In this document: in pieces, positions 36,371-46,382 of the stretch
Layout: the number at the start of each line of letters is the position of its first letter
How positions within the stretch are numbered: position 1 is the first letter of the stretch
NCBI RefSeq assembly: GCF_004355185.1
Contig: NZ_CP037922.1
Location: 1,488,001 to 1,552,000, forward strand
Direction: 5' to 3'
From: Hymenobacter radiodurans
Lineage (GTDB): Bacteria > Bacteroidota > Bacteroidia > Cytophagales > Hymenobacteraceae
Length of the DNA: 64,000 nucleotides
Made by a program: the position numbers and the translations under genes
The notes under the pieces: model-generated
The model's database searches: none
Seen by the model: the letters and a program-made list of their open reading frames with translations, nothing else
Told to the model about the DNA's origin: nothing

Positions 36371-37373
36371 CATCCTCAGCCCCGGCCTCCTGACCACGAT
36401 TCAGGATTTAGGTAGAATCGGCTACCAGAAAGAAGGCATTATCGTGAGTGGGGCGATGGACGCGCTGGCGCTGCGCGTGGCCAATTTGCTGGTAGGAAAT
36501 CAGGAAAATGAAGCGGGCCTGGAAGTCACGTTGCTCGGGCCCAAAATCCGGTTCGACGAAGATCAACTTATGGCACTTACCGGCGCCAATCTGGCTCCTG
36601 CCATCAATGGGCAGCCCATAAAAATGAACCGGCCCATCTTTGTGCGCCAGGGCAGCGTGCTGCAATTTGCCCCCCAAGGCTCTGGTTGCCGCACCTACAT
36701 GGCCCTTGCCGGCGGCCTCACGGTGCCCACGGTGCTGGGGTCTCGTTCCACGTATCTGCAGGCGGGCATCGGCGGCCGGCAGGGGAGGGCCTTAAAAACC
36801 GGCGACGTAATACCCTGCCCCGGACCACCAGCATTAGCGAAGCAATTATGGCTAAAAAGGTTTGTTGCCAGTCCGGCCAAAGCTTGGGTGCAAGCTGCCT
36901 GGACGCCCAGCCCCGAACTGTATCAGGGGCCGCAGCCCGACCCCCGTATTCGGGCGGTGGCGGGTCCGGAGTATAGCTTGTTCTCCAATGCTGGTCAGCA
37001 GGATTTCTGGGCGCAGGAGTACACCGTGACGCTGGCTTCCAACCGCATGGGCTACCGCCTGCGCGGCGATGGCGCAGTTCTGACCCTAATGCAGCCTGAG
37101 GAAATGCTCTCCAGCGCCGTTACCTTCGGCACGGTGCAAGTACCTCCCGAAGGCAACCCCATCGTCTTGCTGGCCGACCACCAAACCACAGGCGGCTATC
37201 CGCGCATCGCGCAGGTAGTTACGGCCGACTTCTCGCTGCTGGCGCAGGTACCACCGGGGGGCAAAATTCGCTTTCAGGAGGTGTCGCTGGCCGAAGCTCA
37301 GCGCTTGTATTGCCAGCAGGAACTCAACATCCGGCAACTGCAACAGTCTTTACAGCTTAAACTGACTGGTTGA
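36360..37373 (+). CDS. pxpC: 5-oxoprolinase subunit PxpC
   Basis: The 337-residue biotin-dependent-carboxyltransferase-like (KipA/PxpC) protein begins MSLSILSPGLLTTIQDLGR and contains GAMDALALRVANLLVGN, SGCRTYMALAGGL and the C-terminal PIVLLADHQTTGGYPRIA. ATG 36360 lies within the end of pxpB (11-base overlap), so translation is probably coupled. Any longer frame upstream is the alternative reading of pxpB. It works as the partner of PxpB. The downstream gap before pxpA holds a 39-base inverted repeat, which could modulate relative expression. Confidence 0.9.
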   Translation: MSLSILSPGLLTTIQDLGRIGYQKEGIIVSGAMDALALRVANLLVGNQENEAGLEVTLLGPKIRFDEDQLMALTGANLAPAINGQPIKMNRPIFVRQGSVLQFAPQGSGCRTYMALAGGLTVPTVLGSRSTYLQAGIGGRQGRALKTGDVIPCPGPPALAKQLWLKRFVASPAKAWVQAAWTPSPELYQGPQPDPRIRAVAGPEYSLFSNAGQQDFWAQEYTVTLASNRMGYRLRGDGAVLTLMQPEEMLSSAVTFGTVQVPPEGNPIVLLADHQTTGGYPRIAQVVTADFSLLAQVPPGGKIRFQEVSLAEAQRLYCQQELNIRQLQQSLQLKLTG

Positions 37374-37396
37374 AGCAGAGTTATGCGATTCATAAG

Positions 37397-37495
37397 AACG
37401 TCATGCAGAGCAGAGCGAAGCATCTCGCGTGCTGACGCAGGATTAGTAATCAGACATCAGCACGCGAGATGCTTCGCTCTGCTCTGCATGACGTT
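37397..37495. repeat. Intergenic inverted repeat, family A
   Basis: Perfect 39-base arms (37397-37435 and 37457-37495) with core GCAGAGC, GCGAAGCATCTCGCG. Other members lie at 53529-53620, 55458-55554 and 63922-64000. It sits inside the pxp operon between pxpC and pxpA. Confidence 0.9.
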
Positions 37496-37523
37496 TTGGA
37501 GTTAGTGTCATAAAAATGAATAG

Positions 37524-38302
37524 ATGAACCAACCGTTTACTGTTGACTTGAATTGTGACATGGGGGAAAGCTTCGGCTCTTATAATCTGGGCAACGACGC
37601 GGCTATTCTTCCTTATATCACCTCCGCCAATATTGCCTGTGGCTTCCATGCCGGCGACCCAGTCGTGATGCGCAAAACCGTGCGCCTCGCCCTCCAGCAC
37701 CAAGTCGCCATCGGTGCCCACCCCGGCCTGCCGGATTTGGTCGGGTTCGGTCGCCGCGAAATGGCAGTTTCCCCCGAAGAAGCCTTCGATATGGTGGTGT
37801 ACCAAATAGGAGCACTGGGGGCTTTTTGGCGGCCGAAGGAGGCAGGCTCCACCACGTAAAACCCCACGGCGCCTTATACAATATGGCGGCCGCTAGTGCG
37901 CCGCTGGCCGAAGCTATTGCCGAAGCCGTGTACCGCATCAATCCGGAGCTGGTGCTCTACGGCCTGGCTGGTAGCGAGCTTACCAAAGCCGGCACCAAAC
38001 TGGGTTTGCAGGTAGCCCATGAGGTTTTCGCCGACCGCACCTACCAGCCCGACGGTAACCTGACCTCCCGCCGCTTGCCCAACGCCCTGCTCACCACGCC
38101 CGAAGAAGCCGCCCAGCAAGTAGTGCGCATGGTAAAAGAAGGCACAGTGCGCGCCCAGCAAGGCTCCGACGTAGCCATTCAGGCCGATACCATCTGCATC
38201 CACGGCGACGGTGCCCATGCCCTCGAATTTGCCCGCCACATCCGGCAAACTCTGCAAAACGAAGGAGTAAGCTTGCAAGCGTTTAGAAAAACTGCCCAAT
38301 GA
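37524..38302 (+). CDS. pxpA: 5-oxoprolinase subunit PxpA (one apparent frameshift)
   Basis: The LamB/YcsF-family protein begins [19 protein letters not shown] and shows [31 protein letters not shown], then [11 protein letters not shown] and YGLAGSEL and [11 protein letters not shown]. The frame breaks at five Gs (37817-37821). With six Gs it reads [22 protein letters not shown] and the whole gene is 259 residues, the usual size, so a one-base loss in the assembly is the simplest reading. It binds 5-oxoproline in the cytoplasm as the catalytic partner of PxpBC. The stop overlaps the start of the permease gene by four bases. Confidence 0.88.
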
Positions 38303-39489
38303 AGCAGGCCCGAAACTGGAGTGTATTGTTAGGGGCAGGTTTTCTGATGGCGACGTCGGCGGTTGGGCCCGGTTTTCTTACCCAAACAACTGTTTTTACC
38401 CAAGCCTTGGGAGCCAGCTTTGGCTTCGTTATCCTGGCTTCTATCCTCATTGATCTGGGCGTACAACTCACCATTTGGCGCGTCATTGCGGTGTCCGAAA
38501 TGCGGGCCCAGGATATAGCCAATGCAGTGTTGCCGGGTCTGGGGGGCTTTATTTCCTTCCTGATAGTGCTAGGTGGGCTAGCCTTCAACATTGGCAACGT
38601 GGGCGGCGCCGGGCTTGGTTTGCAAGTGCTGTTTGGGATTCCGGTAGAAGTTGGAGCTGCCATATCTGCGGCTCTCACCATTGCTATTTTCCTGGTAAAG
38701 GAGGCCGGCAAAGCTATGGACCGATTTGCCCAGTTCATGGGCCTGCTCATGATTCTGATTATCGTGTACGTGGTCTTTACATCGGAGCCGCCGGTGGGCG
38801 AAGCGTTGGTTAGAACTTTCGCCCCCACCAAGCTGGATGTCATGGCCATCGTGACGCTGGTGGGCGGCACGGTGGGCGGCTACATCACCTTTGCCGGCGG
38901 CCACCGCCTGCTTGATGCCGGCGTGAAAGGCCCCGCCGCCCTGCCTCAGGTAATGACCAGCGCGGTTTCTGGAATCACGGTGGCTTCTATTATTCGGGTG
39001 CTGTTGTTTCTGGCGTCATTGGGCGTTGTTAGCCAAGGCCTGACCATCGCCGCCGACAATCCGCCGGCTTCCGTATTTCAGCTGGCGGCCGGCAATTTTG
39101 GCTACAAGCTATTCGGCGTGGTGATGTTTGCGGCGGCCGTCACCTCCGTGATAGGGTCGGCCTACACTTCGGTTTCCTTTATGAAATCGTTTCATTCCAG
39201 CATCAGCCGGCACGAAAACCGCCTCATCATTGCCTTCATTTTAATCTCAACGCTCATCTTTATTACCATCGGCAAACCAGTTAGCCTGCTCATCTTGGCG
39301 GGCGCTCTAAACGGATTTATTCTGCCTATCACGCTGGCTACTATGCTGGTAGCCGCCTACCGCAAAAAAGTAGTGGGCGAGTATCGGCACCCGCTGTGGC
39401 TGGCCGTTGTGGGGGTGCTGGTGGTGCTGGTAATGACGTGGATGAGCGCGCAGGTATTTGTGCAGCAGCTGAGTAGCTTGTTTAATTAA
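38299..39489 (+). CDS. NRAMP-related permease of the pxp operon (YcsG-like)
   Basis: The 396-residue polytopic protein has the NRAMP fold (eleven or so helices). In helix 1 the metal-binding DPGN is replaced by VGPGFLTQ, and the helix 6 MPH is replaced by [13 protein letters not shown]. It lacks the known metal ligands, so manganese or iron transport is doubtful. In Bacillus subtilis an NRAMP-like gene, ycsG, also sits beside the pxpA gene ycsF. Coupling with 5-oxoprolinase (4-base overlap with pxpA) suggests uptake of 5-oxoproline or a similar solute, which is inference. Confidence 0.8.
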   Translation: MKQARNWSVLLGAGFLMATSAVGPGFLTQTTVFTQALGASFGFVILASILIDLGVQLTIWRVIAVSEMRAQDIANAVLPGLGGFISFLIVLGGLAFNIGNVGGAGLGLQVLFGIPVEVGAAISAALTIAIFLVKEAGKAMDRFAQFMGLLMILIIVYVVFTSEPPVGEALVRTFAPTKLDVMAIVTLVGGTVGGYITFAGGHRLLDAGVKGPAALPQVMTSAVSGITVASIIRVLLFLASLGVVSQGLTIAADNPPASVFQLAAGNFGYKLFGVVMFAAAVTSVIGSAYTSVSFMKSFHSSISRHENRLIIAFILISTLIFITIGKPVSLLILAGALNGFILPITLATMLVAAYRKKVVGEYRHPLWLAVVGVLVVLVMTWMSAQVFVQQLSSLFN

Positions 39490-39556
39490 CTCTAAAACCA
39501 GCAGAGCTTATCGCCGCATTTCTCCTGCTTCAGGACCGCCGTAGTACTAACTCATC

Positions 39557-40284
39557 CTATTGAAACCCCTTTAGCATTTTATAAAAAGCCTCGGCATAGG
39601 TATCACTGATGGGAATGAGTTGGTCGGCAATGCGAATGCGGTTTTTCTCGATGTGGTCAATTTTATCAAGTGCCACCAGAAAGGATCGGTGCACGCGGGC
39701 GAAATCCTGAGCGGGCAGCAGTTCTTCTAGTTTGGCAAAGTTCAACAGAGTCATAATCTTCTCCTCCGTGGTATGAATCCGTAAATAGTCTTTCATACCC
39801 TCCACAAAGAGAATATTGCGGGTAGCCACTTTCTGAATGCGGTGGCCCACCTTGAGAAAAATATACTCCTGCTCCGGCTTCGCTTCCGCTTTTTCTTCCT
39901 TCTTCGCCAAGGAGCTTGGGGGCTTTTTTCCTGATACAGACGCAACACGCCTTTGTAAAACCGTTCAAACGTGAAGGGTTTCAACAGGTAGTCCTTCACC
40001 TCTAAGTCATAAGCCTTCAGCGCATACTGGTCGTAGGCGGTAGTCAGGATAATCATGGGTTTGGGGTTCAGCATCGGGATGAAGCTGAGCCCATCCAGGT
40101 CCGGCATGTTGATATCCAGAAACAGTAGGTCGGGTTTGTCTTCCTCCAAATGACCGGCGGCCTCCAGGGGGCTCACGAATGACCCTTTCAGCTCCAGAAA
40201 CGGGACTTTCCGGATGTATTCTTCCATTATTTCCTGGGCCAGGTACTCATCCTCAATGATGTAGCAGGTGAGCTTTTCTTTCAT
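39557..40284 (-). CDS. LytTR response regulator (one apparent frameshift)
   Basis: The receiver domain from ATG 40284 (MKEKLTCYIIEDEYLAQEI) has phosphoacceptor Asp57 in DLLFLDINMPDLDG and Lys in VKDYLLKPF. The LytTR DNA-binding domain follows (YIFLKVGHRIQKV, ILFVEGMKDYLRIHT, RVHRSFLVALDKI). A basic linker rich in Lys/Glu joins them, and the frame break lies there, at five Gs (39918-39922). Read with six, the linker is EKSPPSSLAKKEEKAEAK and the product is 242 residues. It overlaps the kinase gene by 32 bases and presumably controls a nearby target, such as the divergent ABC genes. Confidence 0.85.
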
Positions 40285-41278
40285 GCGCCGGTAAATGAAG
40301 GCCTTGGATGGTAAGGGCAACCGTGAAGGTTTCGCCAGTGTTCTGAATAGTCAGTGTATGCTGATCAGGATACAACAAAGCCAGCCTTTTTCGAACATTG
40401 GGTAAGCCGATGCCGCCCGGTTCTTCGAGCGCGTTGGTCGATTTTTTTCCTATTGGGTTCTGCACGCTGAAGGCAAGGATATCGTCCTGTATTTCCACCC
40501 TTACCTTCAGGTCGCCGGGCTCCAACCGGGCGGGGCTATGTTTGTAGGCATTTTCCAGCAGGTGAATGAACAGCAACGGGGCAATGTAGCATGATTCAGT
40601 TTCCCCCTCTATCTGTAGGTCCACTACTGGGCTGTGCTTGTAGCGGAGCTGCTGCAAACTCACATAGTCCCGCAAATAATCCATCTCCCTGGTCAGCGGA
40701 ACCGTGGCCGCGTTGGACTCATAAATCATGTAGCGCATCAACGAGGCCAGGTGCATGACCGCCTCCGGGGCGGCCGGAGCTTGCTTATATACCAGCGTGT
40801 GGATGTTGTTGAGGGTGTTGAACAGAAAATGCGGGTTAATCTGTGATTTCAAATTAACCAATTCGGCCTCCACGGCCTGCTTCTCCAACTGTTCTTTCCG
40901 AATGGTGTTAAGCACTAAGTTCTCGGTGACCCGGGCCAGCCAGCTCAGGAAGAGAAAGATGGGGACTGTGGTGATTAAGTGCATTGAATAATACCCAAAA
41001 TCAAACGGCTGCTGGTGGAAAAGCAAAAAGCACAAAGGCGCGGTCAGCGCGATGCCCGCCAGTCGGAGCCAATAGTCTCTTCCCTTTCTCTTGCCGGTAG
41101 TAAGGGTTAATAGGTAGAAATGACCGTAAAAAACATACATACAGGTGGTTATAAAACCCGCCGTGGTGGTACGCCAGTGGGCGTCGGTATCACCTTTAAG
41201 TTGTAAGACTACCGCCAAGGTGAATAAGACCCAGACAGATAGGTGAATCAGCCGGAAGATTCTTTTGACGCGCTCCAT
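40253..41278 (-). CDS. LytS/YehU-type sensor histidine kinase
   Basis: The 341-residue kinase has four helices at the N-terminus (to about residue 130), then the His_kinase domain with LKSQINPHFLFNTLNNIHTL (phosphorylated His) and a truncated HATPase: N-box LLENAYKHSP and G-box GGIGLPNVRKRLALLYP. No separate sensor domain is present, so the signal is probably sensed in or through the membrane. The response regulator gene overlaps it. ATG 41278. The 221-base divergent gap to the ABC ATPase gene can hold promoters for both directions. Confidence 0.9.
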   Translation of the reverse strand: MERVKRIFRLIHLSVWVLFTLAVVLQLKGDTDAHWRTTTAGFITTCMYVFYGHFYLLTLTTGKRKGRDYWLRLAGIALTAPLCFLLFHQQPFDFGYYSMHLITTVPIFLFLSWLARVTENLVLNTIRKEQLEKQAVEAELVNLKSQINPHFLFNTLNNIHTLVYKQAPAAPEAVMHLASLMRYMIYESNAATVPLTREMDYLRDYVSLQQLRYKHSPVVDLQIEGETESCYIAPLLFIHLLENAYKHSPARLEPGDLKVRVEIQDDILAFSVQNPIGKKSTNALEEPGGIGLPNVRKRLALLYPDQHTLTIQNTGETFTVALTIQGLHLPAHERKAHLLHH

Positions 41279-41499
41279 AGCACAAAGGTGGGTTTTTCGG
41301 TGCTAGTCCGGGCCAGCATTTCGACCAGCTACGAAGGCTAATCTACGGGAGAGGCAAAGGAGCCTGCCAGTGCGTTGGCAGAAGCAAAGTCCAACTTGGT
41401 CGAGTACTTCACCGCATCAGCATATCACATTTCGCTATTCGATTCGGTAACGATTGCTTCGTTCTGAAATAGAAAGGTAACTGAAGCAAATCCGATAAA

Positions 41500-42429
41500 A
41501 TGGGAACTCACCCCTTAGGCCTGATCATCCGCAATGTCTCGAAAAGGTATGCGAATGGCGTGCAGGCATTGCATAATATATCGCTGGATATTCCGCTGGG
41601 CATGTACGGGCTGCTGGGCCCCAACGGCGCGGGTAAATCAACCTTGATGCGCACCATTGCCACGTTGCAGGAGCCGGATGGGGGGCAAATATTTTTAGGC
41701 GACATCGACGTGGTGAACCAGAAGGAAGCGGTGCGCCAAACCTTGGGCTACTTACCTCAGGAATTCGGCGTGTACCCCAAAGCCAGCGCGGAAGAGCTGC
41801 TCGACTACTTCGCCGTACTGAAAGGCATTACCAATCGGGCGGTGCGCCGTGAAACCACCGAGGCCCTGCTCAAGCAAACCAATCTGTGGGATAAGCGCAA
41901 GCAGAAGCTGGGGGGCTTTTCTGGCGGCATGAAGCAGCGCTTTGGCGTGGCGGTGGCCTTGCTGGGCAACCCGCGGCTGCTCATCGTCGACGAGCCCACC
42001 GCGGGCCTGGACCCAGCCGAGCGGGTGCGCTTCCTGAATTTGCTCAGTGAGCTGGGCGAGAACAGCGTGGTGATTCTCTCCACGCACATCGTGGAAGACG
42101 TTTCGGAGCTGTGCACCAACATGGCCATCATCAACCAAGGCCAAATCCTGCTCGAAGCCGAGCCCCTGGAGGCCGTGGCCTCGCTCAAAGGCCGCATCTG
42201 GCGCAAGCTGACTGATAAACGGGCCCTGCCAGCGCTAAACCAGGAACACCAGATTATTTCCGCCAAGCTACTCAGCGGGCGCACTATGGTACACGTGTAC
42301 AGCCCGGATCGGCCCGGCGCCGGATTCGAGCCAGTGGAGCCGGACCTGGAAGATGTCTACTTCAGTGCCATGACGGGCTGCTTCGGCACGGTTAGTCAGC
42401 AACCCAAAGCGGAGGGAGTAGCGCTATGA
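41500..42429 (+). CDS. ABC-2 type transporter ATPase
   Basis: The 309-residue ATPase shows Walker A LLGPNGAGKSTLMR, Q-loop YLPQEFGVYPKAS, signature GFSGGMKQRFGVA, Walker B LLIVDEPTAGLDP and His in ILSTHIVEDV. The C-terminal 80 residues resemble those of other ABC-2 multidrug or peptide exporters (PDLEDVYFSAMTG). It is coupled to the permease-peptidase gene by a 4-base ATGA overlap. It powers the permease partner from the cytoplasmic side. Confidence 0.9.
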   Translation: MGTHPLGLIIRNVSKRYANGVQALHNISLDIPLGMYGLLGPNGAGKSTLMRTIATLQEPDGGQIFLGDIDVVNQKEAVRQTLGYLPQEFGVYPKASAEELLDYFAVLKGITNRAVRRETTEALLKQTNLWDKRKQKLGGFSGGMKQRFGVAVALLGNPRLLIVDEPTAGLDPAERVRFLNLLSELGENSVVILSTHIVEDVSELCTNMAIINQGQILLEAEPLEAVASLKGRIWRKLTDKRALPALNQEHQIISAKLLSGRTMVHVYSPDRPGAGFEPVEPDLEDVYFSAMTGCFGTVSQQPKAEGVAL

Positions 42430-45400
42430 AGTTCCAACGGATTTTTGCGCTGGAATTCACTTACCAGCTGCGCCGGGCCGCTACCTGGCTCTACTTCGGG
42501 GTCATCTTAGTCATCACGTTTCTGGTGGTCATTGCCAACTATGCCTCCGATGCGCGGGACGGGTACATTTTACTGAATGCGCCCATCGTCATGGCCGCCG
42601 TCACGGTTATCTGCTGCGTGTTTTGGCTGGTGATAGGCGCCTCCGTAGCCGGCGAGGCGGCGGCGCGCGACGTGCAGACCCGCATGCATTTGCTTACCTA
42701 CGCGGCCCCCGCCAGCAAAGCCGCCTACTTGGGTGGGCGGTACCTGGCCGCCTTGGCCCTCAGCGCCTTCCAGCTGCTCGCCATCCCGGTGGGGATGCTG
42801 CTGGCCATGCACTTTGCCGGGGTCGAGGCCGAGATTCTGGGTCCGTTTCGGGTGGCGCCCTACCTGACTACCTTTTTCTTCATCGCACTGCCCAACGCCT
42901 TTTTCGCAACGGCCATGCAGTTTTCGGCGGCGGTGCTCAGCCGCAAGGCCTTGGCCAGTTATCTGGTCGGCGCGGCTCTGTTCGCGGCGTCCTACACCAT
43001 ATGGCCGCTGCTGGAAAAAGGGGAAGCATGGGGCAATCTGGCCGACCCGATGAGTTTTGGCCCGGTGCTGAGCCATCTGTCCATTGACTGGAGCCCGCAG
43101 GAGAAAAACACGCGCTTTCTGCTGCTGGAAGGCTCCTTTCTCGCCAACCGCCTTTTGTGGTTCGGCATTTCGCTGGGTCTGCTCGCGTTTACCTACTTCC
43201 GGTTTCAGTTTGTGTTGCCCGGAACCGGCCAAAAACCGCCGTCGGGCAAACCGCTACCCGCCGCGGTGGCGGCCTGGGAGAAGCTGCACTGGGGAACCGG
43301 GCAGGCGCTGCCACAGGCCAAGGGAACGTATGGCTGGGCCACCCAGCTGCATCAGTTGCGCCTCATTACCTGGGAATCCTTTCTGCAACTGGCCAAAAGC
43401 AAGGCCGGGCTGCCGCTGCTGGCCGTTTTTGCCCTGCTGGTGGGGGCCACCATATCCGGCAACCTGAAGGGCCGGGGCGTGCCCTTGCTGCCCCGCACCG
43501 ACTTCATCCTGGAGTACCTTACCGCTCCCCTGGCGGGGCCGGCCGCTTTTTGGGTCCTTGTTGCGTTGGTCATTATCTTCTACGCCGGCGAGCTGGTGTG
43601 GCGGGAACGGGAAACCGGGCTGAGCGAGGTTGCCAACGCGGCGCCAGTGCCCGAATGGGTGCTGTTCCTGAGCCGGTTTCTGGCGCTAAGCCTGGTGCTG
43701 GTGGTGTGGCTGGCCTTCTTAATGACGGCCGGAATGGTGGCGCAGGTGGCCATCGGTGGCGCTTCGCCTGAAATTGGACTGTACGTGCGGACCCTATTCG
43801 GGCTGCAGCTAGTCGACTGCTTGCTTTTTGCCCTGCTGGCCCTCACCGTGCATGTGCTGGTGAATCAGAAGTTTGTGGCGCATCTGGTGGCGCTGCTGGT
43901 CTACGGGTTCATGTCCTTTGCGCCTACGCTGGGCATCGAGCACAAGCTGCTCATCTTTGGCGCCAGTCCGCAATGGACCTACACCGACATGGCCGGCTTT
44001 GGCTCGTCGCTGGCGCCTTGGCTGTGGTTCAAAGGGTATTGGGTGGCCTGGGCGCTGTTGCTGGCGGTTGTGGCGCTGCTGTTCTGGGTGCGGGGCCGGG
44101 AGGGCAGTGGTGCAGCGCGGCTCCAGCTGGCTCGCCGGCGCTTCACGCCTATCACCGCGCTGGTTTCGGCGGTGGCCGTGGGGGGCATTTTTACTCTGGG
44201 TGGGTTCATCTTTTACAATACCAACGTGTTGAATGGCTATCTGAGCTCGTCAGCAGCCACCGCGCAGCGTGCCGCCTACGAGCAGCGCTACCGCCGGTAC
44301 CATAACGCCCCCCAACCCCTGCTAACTGGCGTAAACCTACAAGTGGAAATCTACCCGCAGCAGCGGGCGGTGACGATACAGGGAACGTACCTGCTCGTGA
44401 ACAACAGCCCGGCTCCCATTGACTCCATTCATCTAGCAACCGGGGCCGGCGTTGAAACCGCTGCGGTAAACTTTGACCAGCCCTTCAAACAGGTTCACCG
44501 GGACGAGGAGCATGGCTACCGCATGTACGCCCTGGCCCAGCCCCTGCAACCCGGCGACTCGCTGCGCCTGCGCTTCCAAGTGAATCATAAAGCGCAGGGC
44601 TTTTCCAACAACGGGGCCGGCGCGCAAGTGCTGGCCAACGGTACCAGCTTTCGAAATCTAGAGTGGCTGCCGGTGCTAGGGTATCAGCCCTACCGCGAGC
44701 TGGACGAGGCCGGCGACCGCAAAGCGCACGGCTTGGCACCCCGGCCCGCTACCTACTCGCTCTACGACGTGGCAGCCCGCCGGTACGCCCCGTTCCCTGA
44801 ACAAATCCGCTTCGAGGCCATCGTGGGCACAGATGCCGGCCAGACCGTTGTGGCCCCGGGCACCCTGCGCCGGACTTGGTCCAAAGCCGGCCGCCGCTAC
44901 TTTCATTACGCCACAGACGCGCCTATTCGCAATGAATACGCCTTTTTCTCGGCCAACTACGCGGTGCAGGAAGGGGTATGGCGCAACCTCTCGGCCGGCT
45001 CTGGGCAGGATGTGGCCATCCAGGTTTACTATCCTCCGGGGATGACGGAGAACCCGGCGCGCATGGTTCGGAGCGCCCAGGCGTCGTTGGATTATTACAC
45101 CAAGCAGTTTGGGCCCTACCCGCACCGGCAGTTGCGCTTCGTGGCCCATGCCAGCTACGCCTTCGGCAACCATGCCTCGCCCATCAACATCACGGCGGAG
45201 GAAGGCTTTTTCCTCATGAACCCCAAGGCTGACGAGCGGGGCTTTGACCTGGTGACGGCCGTGGTAGCCCACGAGGTAGCGCACCAGTGGTGGGGCAACC
45301 AGCTCAAGCAAGCCTACGTGGAGGGCGCCGGCCTGATTACCGAAAGCCTGGCCTGGTACTCGGCCATGGGCGTGCTGGAGGACAAATATGGTCCGGAGCA

Positions 45401-46046
45401 CCTGCAGGCGCTACTGCGCTTCCTGCGGGAAGAGAACGAAACCCCGCGCACCCGGGCCGCCAAGCCACTGCTACAGGCCGAGGGCTTTTACCAGAACTAC
45501 CGCAAAGGCCCCTTCGCGCTGTACGCGCTGAGCCAATACATGGGCCGCGACCGGGTAAACGGCGCGCTCCGGCAACTGCTGGCGAAGCACCGACCTGGGA
45601 CCATTCCCCGCCCCACGTCGCTCGACCTCTACCGAGAGCTGCAAACGGCCACGCCGGACTCGCTCCAACCGCTGCTACACGACCTATTCGAGGCCAACAC
45701 CTTCTGGGAACTGGCAACGGAAACCGCGACCGCCAAACAACTCCCTGGTGGCACTTGGCAGGTGACGCTCACCCTACAAGCGAATAAGCTGGTAGTGAAT
45801 AGCGCCGGCACCGAGACGAAATTACCAATGAAGGATTGGGTAGAAATCGGAGTTTTTGCGCCCGCTGAATCGGGAAAGGGAATAGGCAAGCAGCTCTACC
45901 TGCAAAAGCATCTTATAAAATCCGGCGAGCAGACGATTGTGTTAATGATACCAGACAAACCCGCTAAAGTGAGTTTTGATCCTCGCCATTTGTTAATTGA
46001 TTGGGAGCTGGTAGATAATGACAAAGTGGTAGAGCCAAAAAAATAA
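42426..46046 (+). CDS. ABC-2 permease fused to M1-family peptidase domain
   Basis: The 1206-residue protein has two blocks of six or so transmembrane helices (about 15-280 and 310-605) and then a periplasmic M1 aminopeptidase-like domain (about 625-1200). The zinc site is intact: His949-Glu950-Val-Ala-His953 in VVAHEVAHQWW, and the downstream Glu near 972 in ITESLAWY. The fusion of an ABC-2 permease with an M1 domain is known from Bacteroidota but its substrate is unknown. The most economical idea is export of a peptide that is processed on the outside. Paired with the upstream ATPase and divergent from the LytS/LytTR genes. Confidence 0.88.
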   Translation: MKFQRIFALEFTYQLRRAATWLYFGVILVITFLVVIANYASDARDGYILLNAPIVMAAVTVICCVFWLVIGASVAGEAAARDVQTRMHLLTYAAPASKAAYLGGRYLAALALSAFQLLAIPVGMLLAMHFAGVEAEILGPFRVAPYLTTFFFIALPNAFFATAMQFSAAVLSRKALASYLVGAALFAASYTIWPLLEKGEAWGNLADPMSFGPVLSHLSIDWSPQEKNTRFLLLEGSFLANRLLWFGISLGLLAFTYFRFQFVLPGTGQKPPSGKPLPAAVAAWEKLHWGTGQALPQAKGTYGWATQLHQLRLITWESFLQLAKSKAGLPLLAVFALLVGATISGNLKGRGVPLLPRTDFILEYLTAPLAGPAAFWVLVALVIIFYAGELVWRERETGLSEVANAAPVPEWVLFLSRFLALSLVLVVWLAFLMTAGMVAQVAIGGASPEIGLYVRTLFGLQLVDCLLFALLALTVHVLVNQKFVAHLVALLVYGFMSFAPTLGIEHKLLIFGASPQWTYTDMAGFGSSLAPWLWFKGYWVAWALLLAVVALLFWVRGREGSGAARLQLARRRFTPITALVSAVAVGGIFTLGGFIFYNTNVLNGYLSSSAATAQRAAYEQRYRRYHNAPQPLLTGVNLQVEIYPQQRAVTIQGTYLLVNNSPAPIDSIHLATGAGVETAAVNFDQPFKQVHRDEEHGYRMYALAQPLQPGDSLRLRFQVNHKAQGFSNNGAGAQVLANGTSFRNLEWLPVLGYQPYRELDEAGDRKAHGLAPRPATYSLYDVAARRYAPFPEQIRFEAIVGTDAGQTVVAPGTLRRTWSKAGRRYFHYATDAPIRNEYAFFSANYAVQEGVWRNLSAGSGQDVAIQVYYPPGMTENPARMVRSAQASLDYYTKQFGPYPHRQLRFVAHASYAFGNHASPINITAEEGFFLMNPKADERGFDLVTAVVAHEVAHQWWGNQLKQAYVEGAGLITESLAWYSAMGVLEDKYGPEHLQALLRFLREENETPRTRAAKPLLQAEGFYQNYRKGPFALYALSQYMGRDRVNGALRQLLAKHRPGTIPRPTSLDLYRELQTATPDSLQPLLHDLFEANTFWELATETATAKQLPGGTWQVTLTLQANKLVVNSAGTETKLPMKDWVEIGVFAPAESGKGIGKQLYLQKHLIKSGEQTIVLMIPDKPAKVSFDPRHLLIDWELVDNDKVVEPKK

Positions 46047-46382
46047 GGGTGCTGCACGAGGAGCATCCGGACAGCATTGTCCTGCACGAAACGAGGAACA
46101 ACCCGGCTGCCGAGATGGCCTGATGTAATTTCTCGGCGCATTGTAACTAGAAGCCCATAAGTAACGAATGCGACTAGGTGCGAACAACTATCTCTCCAGC
46201 GCGGAGCGAAGCGGCTGAGATGCTGCGGCAAGCTTAGGATGACCATTTAATAAACAAGCAAAGAACATCATTCTCGATTGCCAACCACCCTTAACCCACG
46301 CCGCTTGATGCGCGGAATTCAGCTGAGGAGGGGTTAGGGTCTTCTAGCTCTCTAGTGATCTAGTGTTTTAGTAACTGAATGG
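46047..46382. other. Intergenic region with degenerate repeat copies
   Basis: No gene is seen. A degenerate family A remnant (GCGGAGCGAAGCGGCTGAGA, about 46201-46220) and a family C remnant at about 46274-46350 (GCCAACCACCCTTAACCC, then CTGAGGAGGGGTTAGGG) occupy it. Confidence 0.55.
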
